In this document: positions 6,544 through 11,939 of the stretch, piece by piece
How positions within the stretch are numbered: position 1 is the first letter of the stretch
Layout of the letters: the number at the start of each line of letters is the position of its first letter
Assembly: GCA_964571225.1 (NCBI GenBank)
Contig: CAZNBB010000096.1
Location: forward strand, 1 to 13,795
Source of the DNA: DATFML01 sp964571225
Lineage (GTDB): Bacteria > Pseudomonadota > Gammaproteobacteria > DATFLG01
DNA: 13,795 bases
Reading direction: 5' to 3'
Notes under the pieces: model-generated
Database searches by the model: none
What the model was told of the DNA's origin: nothing
Seen by the model: the letters and a program-made list of their open reading frames with translations, nothing else
Made by a program: the position numbers and the translations under genes

Positions 6544-7110
6544 ATGACAGCTCCCGGGGTCAGTTCCATTGTGCGTCATGTCGCCCTGATGGAAGGGCCG
6601 CTGCCCCTTGCCGCGTGGTACGGACAACCCATGTCGTCCACCGAGGCGGCCGAGCTTCTGCAGGAAGCCAATCAACGCTTGCAGCAGTCCCATGCCCAGG
6701 GCCGCGGTTGCTTCGCCTGCCGCCTGCAGGCGTTGATCGCCCGCTACTGGTTGGGGCGTGACGTGGAAGGGGACTATCGCACGCTGATGGCAACTGCCCC
6801 CGGCGAACGGGAGCTGGCCCTGGCCGAGCTGGTCTACGGCCAGCTGCTCATGAGCCGCAAGCGCGCCGACGCCATCGCCCATCTCAACGACGGGTTTGCC
6901 CGGGCCGTTCACCAGCTGGCGGCGCGCGAGTACTTCGAGGTGTTGCGTCGCCACGAGTTGCTGGCCTACCTGCCCCCCATGGCGACGGGCACGGTGCCGC
7001 CCCAGGGGCTCGACGCCCTGCTTGCCGAGGCCGGTGTCATTCGTCGACTGCAGGGCGCGCGGGCCCCACAGGGTTCTGCCGGGGTTGACCGCGACGACAC
7101 CATCGGTTGA
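6544..7110 (+). CDS. Uncharacterised helical protein with a TPR-like segment
   Basis: A 188-residue soluble, mainly helical protein with no signal peptide or membrane segment; I do not recognise the family. LVYGQLLMSRKRADAIAHL (about 96-114), continuing as NDGFARA, has the Tyr/Gly/Ala spacing of one tetratricopeptide repeat, and the preceding ALIARYWLGRDVEGDY looks like an adjoining helix. A CxxC pair (Cys56, Cys59 in RGCFACR) precedes it. The last 20 residues look disordered. The ATG at 6544 is preferred because GAGG stands 5 nt before it. In-frame ATGs at 6589 and 6631 are alternatives; the latter begins MSSTEAAELLQEANQ at the first clear helix. It diverges from hemB. A protein-binding role is a guess from the TPR-like pattern. 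Confidence 0.7.
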   Translation: MTAPGVSSIVRHVALMEGPLPLAAWYGQPMSSTEAAELLQEANQRLQQSHAQGRGCFACRLQALIARYWLGRDVEGDYRTLMATAPGERELALAELVYGQLLMSRKRADAIAHLNDGFARAVHQLAAREYFEVLRRHELLAYLPPMATGTVPPQGLDALLAEAGVIRRLQGARAPQGSAGVDRDDTIG

Positions 7111-7463
7111 CCGACTTCCTCAAGACCGATTTTCACCGTTCGTCAATGTTCCATGGGCCGCCGCTTGCGCCGTGCCGGCATCGCGGCGGCCGGTGGTCGT
7201 CCGGTTCCGCTTTGCATACCCTGCTGCAGCCAGCGGCGCCCCGCCATCGGCAGGCCGACACTCCCTGCGGGCCCTTCCGCCGCGCCACCTGTCCTGTGTC
7301 CCGGCGGAACCCGGGAGATCTGACGGACTCCGTCACCCGCCTGACGCCTTACCCGCCGCAGAGCGTCACAAATTGACGCGCCCAGCCCGGTCGTCCTGTT
7401 TGCTGCAATCGCGTCGTGGCCGTAAGTGTTTGTATTTGCGTAATCCCTGCCGATTGGCACCAC
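7111..7463. other. Non-coding stretch upstream of the sigma-54 promoter
   Basis: No convincing gene on either strand. A frame beginning TTG at 7107, overlapping the stop of the previous gene, runs about 89 codons, but its composition (many Pro, Arg, Ser, His) and lack of a ribosome site mark it as chance. The part 7321-7379 holds the TGACG/CGTCA cluster listed separately. The part 7400-7450 is relatively AT-rich (GTGTTTGTATTTGCG), the sort of segment that may bend, but no clear IHF consensus is seen. Confidence 0.5.
7321..7379. promoter_or_regulatory. Helically phased TGACG/CGTCA cluster, likely activator (UAS) sites for the sigma-54 promoter
   Basis: Five pentamers start at 7321 (TGACG), 7331 (CGTCA), 7342 (TGACG), 7364 (CGTCA) and 7374 (TGACG), offsets 0, 10, 21, 43 and 53, close to whole helical turns. 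They form two perfect inverted repeats: TGACGGA-C-TCCGTCA (7321-7335) and GCGTCA-CAAAT-TGACGC (7363-7379). Their centres are about 163 and 120 bp upstream of the predicted start at 7491, where enhancer-binding proteins of sigma-54 usually bind. The protein that would bind is unknown. Confidence 0.5.
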
Positions 7464-7480
7464 TTGGCATCGTGCTTGCA
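7464..7480 (+). promoter_or_regulatory. Sigma-54 (RpoN) promoter
   Basis: TTGGCA (7464-7469) and TTGCA (7476-7480) give the diagnostic GG-N10-GC (GG 7466-7467, GC 7478-7479). The only departures from the TGGCACG-N4-TTGC consensus are the C and G after TGGCA. With the GC at -13/-12, transcription should start near 7491. No plus-strand protein gene follows before the terminator at 7800, so the promoter appears to drive an RNA. Confidence 0.6.
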
Positions 7481-7490
7481 TTTTCTTGGG

Positions 7491-7825
7491 CAAAGGGCGC
7501 TGGCGGCGATCCGGGACGGCCCTCAAGTTTCCGGATACATCGCCGCCAACGTTTTCGAAGGCTGAGGGCGGGGTTTGTGACATGGGCCTGGAAGCCCCTG
7601 AACCCAAACCGATGTCTTGACCAGTAGGACCTTGCTGGTGCCGTTGTGCAGATCCGCCGCCGGCGGAACTCCTGAAGCGCCACAGGACCTCGAAGACTTG
7701 ATGAACTGGTTCGGACGGACACTCGGGTCCATGTCACAGACGCACCGCCCAGATGCGGTAACGAACTGCCGACTCCTCCGACGCTGAAAAGCGACTTCAC
7801 CCTGCCGAAAGGCAGGGTTTTTTTT
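7491..7825 (+). ncRNA. Putative sigma-54-dependent structured RNA, about 335 nt, family not recognised
   Basis: It is bounded by the sigma-54 promoter match and an intrinsic terminator. Visible structure from the 5' end: TGGCGGCGAT (7501-7510) pairs perfectly with ATCGCCGCCA (7539-7548), with CCGG/CCGG (7511-7514/7531-7534) inside; GGTTTG (7572-7577) pairs with CAAACC (7605-7610) and encloses GGGC-CTGGAA-GCCC (7584-7597); ACCAG/CTGGT (7620-7624/7635-7639); TCCGCC-GCC-GGCGGA (7653-7667); then the terminator stem. It does not match tmRNA, RNase P, 4.5S, 6S or CrcZ signatures that I know. GGA triplets (eight) are near chance frequency, so a CsrA-sponge role is not supported. A small frame of up to 56 codons ends at 7787 and is an alternative product. 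Existence as a transcript is inference. Confidence 0.45.
7800..7825 (+). terminator. Intrinsic terminator of the putative RNA
   Basis: CCCTGCC (7800-7806), loop GAAA, GGCAGGG (7811-7817), then eight T (7818-7825). The GC stem, tetraloop and uninterrupted U tract are textbook and point to plus-strand transcription arriving here. The nearest upstream plus-strand gene ends 690 bp away, which argues for a separate transcript. Confidence 0.92.
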
Positions 7826-7841
7826 GTCCCTAATACGGGAC
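7826..7841. repeat. Small inverted repeat between the terminator and the rubredoxin reductase stop
   Basis: GTCCC-TAATAC-GGGAC starts directly after the U tract and ends one base before the rubredoxin reductase gene. On the minus strand it could form a short hairpin after that gene's stop, but an A tract rather than a U tract follows, so it is not a standard terminator for it. Confidence 0.4.
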
Positions 7842-7842
7842 T

Positions 7843-8991
7843 CTATTTCAAGGTGGGCGGCAGCAACTTGGTAAGGGCCTGCTTCTCGGCCACCGCCGTG
7901 CCTGCCAGCGCGAACCCCAGCAGCCGGTCGCCGCCGGGGGCCAGCCAACGGGCCCGCACGCCGCCGTCAATGGTTTCCACTCGCCAGGCGCCGGCGGCAC
8001 CGGCGGCGGGCGGCGCCACCACCACCGGCAGAGCCGGCGTCTTGACCACCACGGGCATGGCCGGATAGCGAACCTCGGTGGCGGTGCCCGTGAGCGTGCG
8101 GGCCAAAGCCCGGGCAGCGTGCATGATGGGCATCACGAATGGCAGCACCAGGCCGGCCACCTCCGCGCAGTCCCCCAGGGCGTAGACATTGGCGGCGCTG
8201 GTACGCAGCAGGCGGTCCACCACGATGCCCCGTTCGGTGGTCAGCCCGGCGGTCTGGGCGAGCGCCACCCGCGGTCGCAGCCCGACCGCCGACAGCACCA
8301 CGCCCGCGTCCAGTCTTGCGCCATCGGCGAGGCTGGCCCGCAGATCCTCGCCCTGGCGCTCGATCCGCTGGGCGACCGTACCCATGTGCCACTCCACCCC
8401 GATGCCGGCCAGGGCCTCACGCAGGGCGCGTCCGACCGGCGGCGGCGCCAGCCGGCCCAGGGGTTCGTCGGCGGGGTCCACCAGCGCTACCTGCACCCCG
8501 GCCGCCTGCAGGTCATTGGCGAACTCGCAGCCGATCAGTCCCGCCCCCAGGATCACCAGTCGACGCCCGTCCGCCATGGCGGCGCGAAAACGCGCGTAAT
8601 CCTGCAGATCGTTGACGGACAGCACGGCGCCCGCGCCGTCGCCTTCCAGCGGCAGAGCGATGGGGTCGGCGCCCACAGCCAGCACCAACCGGGAATAGGG
8701 TTGAGTGCGATCGGCGAGGATCACACGGTGCTGTTGTATATCCAGCGCTTCGACCCGCGCATCGGTGTGAATGGCGGCATGGAGTTGTTGCGCCATGGCC
8801 TGGGCATCGCTCATGGCCAGCTCATCGGCCTGCTTGCCCAGCCCGTAGCCGTTGGACAGGTTGGGCTTGGAATAGAAACGGCCGTCGTCGGCGGTGATCA
8901 TGACCAGCGGCGTGTCGGCGTCGAGCTTGCGCAGCTCCCGCGCCACGGTGTAGCCGGCCAGTCCGGTTCCCACGATTACGATCGGATCCAT
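7843..8991 (-). CDS. rubB: Rubredoxin reductase-like FAD/NAD(P)H oxidoreductase
   Basis: A 382-residue two-dinucleotide-fold flavoprotein resembling Pseudomonas RubB (about 384 residues), which passes electrons from NADH to rubredoxin. The FAD motif GTGLAG is at residues 8-13, and SKPNLSNGYGLGK (41-53) is characteristic of this group. The NAD(P) motif GAGLIGCEFA starts at 149, and VYALGDCAEV is the second FAD contact. No redox-active CxxC is present, which separates it from thioredoxin or dithiol reductases. Nitric-oxide reductase NorW-type enzymes are close relatives and an alternative. The ATG at 8989-8991 lies 18 bp after the oxyR stop, so the two are probably co-transcribed; no clear ribosome site is seen. 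No rubredoxin gene is found in the window. Confidence 0.82.
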   Translation of the reverse strand: MDPIVIVGTGLAGYTVARELRKLDADTPLVMITADDGRFYSKPNLSNGYGLGKQADELAMSDAQAMAQQLHAAIHTDARVEALDIQQHRVILADRTQPYSRLVLAVGADPIALPLEGDGAGAVLSVNDLQDYARFRAAMADGRRLVILGAGLIGCEFANDLQAAGVQVALVDPADEPLGRLAPPPVGRALREALAGIGVEWHMGTVAQRIERQGEDLRASLADGARLDAGVVLSAVGLRPRVALAQTAGLTTERGIVVDRLLRTSAANVYALGDCAEVAGLVLPFVMPIMHAARALARTLTGTATEVRYPAMPVVVKTPALPVVVAPPAAGAAGAWRVETIDGGVRARWLAPGGDRLLGFALAGTAVAEKQALTKLLPPTLK

Positions 8992-9009
8992 AGGCGCGCT
9001 TTGCAGACC

Positions 9010-9954
9010 CTAGTATTCTTCGACTGCCGCCTGGGGCCTGAACGTGACGCAGGGCAGGCGACTGCGCAGCATGGCCTGGCGCAGGGTTTCCACCGCCTCG
9101 CGGCGCGGAAAGCTGCGCCGCCAGGCCAGTGCCACCTGTCGCACCGGCACCGGCTTTCGGAACGAGCGGATAACGGTCAGCCGGTCGCTGCCGGGGCTGG
9201 TCCCCGCCGAGGTGCAGGGCAATACGGTGATACCCGCGCCGGTGGCGACCATCTGGCGTATGGTTTCCAGGGAGCCGCCTTCGAGAGTGCGCTGCAGGCT
9301 GCCGGTGGCGCTGGAGCGTTGGCACTCCGGACAGACCTGCAGTACCTGGTCGCGGAAGCAGTGTCCGGCGCCCAGCAGCAGCAGATTTTCCCGGGACAGC
9401 TCCTGGGCGTCGATGCCCTTGCGGTCACGCCAGCGGTGCTCGGCAGGCAACGCCACCACGAACGGTTCTTCGTACACGGGCTGTACCGCCAGGCCCGGTT
9501 CCTGGAACGGCAGGGAAATGACGATCACATCCAGCTCGCCGTTCTTCAGGCGGGCGGCGAGTTTTGCGGTGTAGTCCTCTTCGATCAGCAGCGGCATCTG
9601 CGGTGCCTTGCGATGCAGCACCGGGATCACCCGCGGCAGCAGATACGGTGCGATCGTGAAGATGGCGCCGACCCGCAACGGCCCTGCCAGCGGGTCCTTG
9701 CCGTGCGCCGCGATATGGGAAATCTGATCGGCCTGTTCCAGCACCCGCATGGCCTGTTCCACGATGCGCGCACCGATGGGCGTGGGCGTGATCTCGCCGC
9801 CGCCGCGTTCGAACAGCACCACGCCCAGCTCGTCCTCGAGCTTTTTCACCGCCACGCTCAGGGTCGGCTGGCTGACGAAGCAGCTTTCGGCCGCACGTCC
9901 GAAATGGCGTTCGCGGGACACGGCGACGATATAACGCAGTTCGGTGAGTGTCAT
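9010..9954 (-). CDS. oxyR: OxyR, peroxide-sensing LysR-family regulator
   Basis: Hydrogen-peroxide-responsive transcription activator; 314 residues (E. coli 305). The N-terminal helix-turn-helix spans MTLTELRYIVAVSRERHFG through FVSQPTLSVAVKKLEDEL (residues 1-43). The sensing cysteines fall at Cys199 and Cys208 in GHCFRDQVLQVC, identical in number and spacing to E. coli OxyR, which forms the 199-208 disulfide on oxidation. An extra Cys211 follows. The ATG at 9952-9954 is chosen because MTLTELRYI is the family N-terminus; a start 21 codons upstream would give an unrelated, proline-rich extension. No Shine-Dalgarno sequence precedes it. It follows hemF by 52 bp and precedes the rubredoxin reductase gene, placing a flavin redox enzyme directly downstream of the peroxide regulator. 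Confidence 0.95.
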   Translation of the reverse strand: MTLTELRYIVAVSRERHFGRAAESCFVSQPTLSVAVKKLEDELGVVLFERGGGEITPTPIGARIVEQAMRVLEQADQISHIAAHGKDPLAGPLRVGAIFTIAPYLLPRVIPVLHRKAPQMPLLIEEDYTAKLAARLKNGELDVIVISLPFQEPGLAVQPVYEEPFVVALPAEHRWRDRKGIDAQELSRENLLLLGAGHCFRDQVLQVCPECQRSSATGSLQRTLEGGSLETIRQMVATGAGITVLPCTSAGTSPGSDRLTVIRSFRKPVPVRQVALAWRRSFPRREAVETLRQAMLRSRLPCVTFRPQAAVEEY

Positions 9955-9960
9955 GGGCTG

Positions 9961-9966
9961 ATGGTA
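9961..9966 (-). promoter_or_regulatory. Extended -10-like element at oxyR
   Basis: On the minus strand TGC-TACCAT stands only six bases before the oxyR ATG. If used, transcription would start at or next to the A of the ATG, giving a leaderless mRNA, in keeping with the absence of a ribosome site. The -35 region is poor. Confidence 0.22.
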
Positions 9967-10006
9967 GCAGAGCGGCGTCGGCGCGGTTCGGGGGTGCGGG
10001 ATGCTG

Positions 10007-10927
10007 TCAGTCCGCACCCTCCAGCCAGTCCCGGGGTCGCAGATAAAGGTCGTACAGCTCCGCTTCCGGGCTGCCGGGTGCCGGCTGCCAGTCGTAGCGC
10101 CAACGCACCAACGGCGGCAAGGACATCAGGATGGATTCGGTGCGCCCGCCCGACTGCAGTCCGAACAACGTCCCTCGATCGTAGACCAGGTTGAACTCCA
10201 CGTAGCGGCCCCGGCGGTAGAGTTGGAACTCGCGCTCGCGCTCGCCGTATTCGATATGCTTGCGCCGTTCCACCACCGGTTGATACGCGCGCAGATAATG
10301 GTCGCCGATGCTGCGCATGAACTGGAAGCAGCGTTCGAACCCCCATTCGTTCAGGTCGTCGAAAAACAACCCGCCGATCCCGCGGGCCTCGTTGCGGTGC
10401 TTGAGGAAGAAGTATTCGTCGCACCACCGCTTGAAGCGATCGTAAACATCGGGCCCGAACGGCTCGCAGGCCTGTCGGGCCATCCGGTGCCAGTGCACCG
10501 CATCCTCGCGAAAGCCATAATACGGTGTCAGATCGAAGCCGCCGCCGAACCACCAAACCGGCTCGGCGCCTTCCTTCTCCGCGATGAAGAACCGCACGTT
10601 GGCATGGGACGTGGGTACGTAAGGGTTGCGCGGATGGACCACCAGCGAGACGCCCAGGGCCTGGAAGTGACGGCCTGCCAGCTGCGGGCGGTGGGCGCTG
10701 GCCGACGGTGGCAGGCCGGCGCCGTGCACGTGGGAGAAGTTGATGCCGGCCTTTTCGAACACGGCCCCTTCTTCCAGAACCCGCGATCGCCCGCCGCCGC
10801 CCTCCGCCCGGTCCCAGGCATCCTCGCGGAAACGTCCGCTGCCGTCGCTGGTTTCCAGGGCGTGGCAGATGGTGTCCTGCAACTCCAGCAGGTATTGGCG
10901 TACGGCGCTGATGTCGGGTTCGGTCAT
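10007..10927 (-). CDS. hemF: Oxygen-dependent coproporphyrinogen III oxidase
   Basis: Aerobic oxidative decarboxylation of coproporphyrinogen III to protoporphyrinogen IX, late in heme synthesis; 306 residues (E. coli HemF 299). Family signatures appear in order: FEKAGINFSHVHG, VHPRNPYVPTSHANVRFF, WWFGGGFDLTPYYGF, KHRNEARGIGGLFFDD, GRYVEFNLVYDRGTLFGLQ and GGRTESILMSLPP. The chain is complete. The ATG at 10925-10927 begins MTEPDISAVRQYLLELQ; no clear Shine-Dalgarno precedes it. A TATCAT (10961-10966, minus strand) upstream could be a -10, but its best -35 is only 14 bp away. It lies 55 bp after tsaC and 52 bp before oxyR; hemF also neighbours tsaC and aroE in Pseudomonas. Confidence 0.97.
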   Translation of the reverse strand: MTEPDISAVRQYLLELQDTICHALETSDGSGRFREDAWDRAEGGGGRSRVLEEGAVFEKAGINFSHVHGAGLPPSASAHRPQLAGRHFQALGVSLVVHPRNPYVPTSHANVRFFIAEKEGAEPVWWFGGGFDLTPYYGFREDAVHWHRMARQACEPFGPDVYDRFKRWCDEYFFLKHRNEARGIGGLFFDDLNEWGFERCFQFMRSIGDHYLRAYQPVVERRKHIEYGEREREFQLYRRGRYVEFNLVYDRGTLFGLQSGGRTESILMSLPPLVRWRYDWQPAPGSPEAELYDLYLRPRDWLEGAD

Positions 10928-10982
10928 GGGCGGCGGTCAGGCGGTCGGGCAACAGGACGCATGATACCGCACCAGGCGTGGC

Positions 10983-11543
10983 TCAACCGGGGCGCACTAT
11001 CCGTCCGCTGAGGGCGTCTCGGATTTCGGTGGGCCGGCGGCTGGCTCCCACCGGGCCGTGCAGCAGCCAATCCACATCGGATCCCAGTCGCTGCTGCACC
11101 GTCAGGGCGCTGCGTGCAGGCGGGTGGCCGCTGCGGTTGGCGCTGGTGGAGACCAGTGGGCCGCCCCAGGCCCTGCACAGGGCGCCCGCCACCGGATGGT
11201 CGGTCACCCGCACCGCCAGGCCGGCATGATCGCCCCGCAGCCAGCGGGGGACCCAGGGCTGCGCCGGCCAGATCCAGGTGACCGGTCCCGGCCAGCTCGC
11301 CAGTACCCGGCGCTGGAGCTTGTCGGGCAGCGTCTCCACCAGGGGTGCCAGGTATTGAAAGTCGGTGGCGACCAGGATCAGACCCATGCCCACCGGTCGG
11401 CGCTTGATCTCCAGCAGTCGGGTTACGGCGAGGTGGTCGAACGGATCGCATCCCAGGCCGTACACCGCCTCGGTGGGATAGGCCACCACCCCGCCGGCGC
11501 GCAGGCACCGCACCGCACTGCGCAGCTGCCAGCCCGTGGGCAC
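10983..11543 (-). CDS. tsaC: L-threonylcarbamoyladenylate synthase (TsaC/YrdC)
   Basis: Makes threonylcarbamoyl-AMP from threonine, bicarbonate and ATP for the universal t6A modification at tRNA position 37. With the GTG at 11541-11543 it has 186 residues (E. coli TsaC 190). Signatures: GGVVAYPTEAVYGLGCDP, the KRRPVGMGLILVA segment, WPGPVTWIWPA, LAVRVTDHP and the nucleotide-binding PLVSTSANRSG; the C-terminus SEIRDALTG of E. coli is matched by TEIRDALSG. A TTG at 11577-11579 would add 12 residues and overlap the upstream gene; GTG is preferred because about 20 residues before AYPTEA is usual. Neither start has a good ribosome site, so coupling to the gene ending at 11557 is likely. Confidence 0.93.
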   Translation of the reverse strand: MPTGWQLRSAVRCLRAGGVVAYPTEAVYGLGCDPFDHLAVTRLLEIKRRPVGMGLILVATDFQYLAPLVETLPDKLQRRVLASWPGPVTWIWPAQPWVPRWLRGDHAGLAVRVTDHPVAGALCRAWGGPLVSTSANRSGHPPARSALTVQQRLGSDVDWLLHGPVGASRRPTEIRDALSGRIVRPG

Positions 11544-11556
11544 AGCCTGTGCGCGT

Positions 11557-11925
11557 TCAGTCGTTGCGCCGGTAGCCAAATTCGCCCACCCAGCCGCCGC
11601 GGCGGTAGTCGATGGTCAGCCAATGGGGTACGAAGGCCGCCGGGTTCACCACCGGCATGGCGGTGGTGGGCACCTCCTCGCCGGCGTCCACCATTCGGCA
11701 TTCGGCAGTGGTGACCGGCCGGAAACACACGTTCAGTCCCCGCAGCGCGTTCACGGTATCGTCCCGCTCGTCGAGCTCCTGGAAGCGCACGCGCTTGCGC
11801 ACCAGACAGCTGAAATACAGCTCCATTTCCGCCAGCAGCGGCGTGCGCCGGTCGGCGAGCCGAGTGCGGGCGGCGGCACTGATGCGCAGTTCCACGGGTT
11901 TGCCGTGGATCAGGACGGTCTCCAT
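11557..11925 (-). CDS. Conserved-looking protein of unknown function between topA and tsaC
   Basis: A 122-residue soluble protein, METVLIHGKPVELRISAAAR at the start and WVGEFGYRRND at the end. I do not recognise a named domain. The pattern is mixed alpha/beta: LLAEMELYFSCLVRKRVRF (about 30-48) looks like a helix plus strand with a cysteine, followed by LRGLNVCFRPVTTAEC and a strand-rich C-terminus with HWLTIDYRRGGWVGEFGY. No membrane segment or signal peptide. A strong GGAGGAG lies 6 nt before the ATG at 11923-11925, and GC-biased third positions match its neighbours, so it is a real gene. It lies 14 bp after topA and 13 bp before the GTG of tsaC, inside the presumed operon. Confidence 0.85.
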   Translation of the reverse strand: METVLIHGKPVELRISAAARTRLADRRTPLLAEMELYFSCLVRKRVRFQELDERDDTVNALRGLNVCFRPVTTAECRMVDAGEEVPTTAMPVVNPAAFVPHWLTIDYRRGGWVGEFGYRRND

Positions 11926-11939
11926 GGTTGCTCCTCCGG

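Noticed and set aside
7107..7376. 89-codon plus-strand frame after the TPR-like gene
   Set aside because: It has a TTG start overlapping a stop, no ribosome site, unlikely composition, and covers the TGACG/CGTCA regulatory cluster.
7491..7800. CsrA/RsmA sponge RNA, because a GGA lies in a hexaloop (7588-7593) and another in a hairpin loop (7627-7629)
   Set aside because: Eight GGA triplets in 335 nt is close to the roughly six expected at this GC content, far from the dense repeats of CsrB or RsmZ. No GacA-type upstream box is seen.
7366..7948. Minus-strand frames of about 140 codons across the putative RNA region
   Set aside because: They lack ribosome sites and known motifs, and run through the terminator and the end of the rubredoxin reductase gene.
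8119..10194. Very long plus-strand open frame (about 690 codons) opposite the rubredoxin reductase and oxyR genes
   Set aside because: It is antisense to two well-identified genes. Its Gln/His/Gly/Val-rich translation matches no family and is typical of the complementary frame of GC-rich codons.
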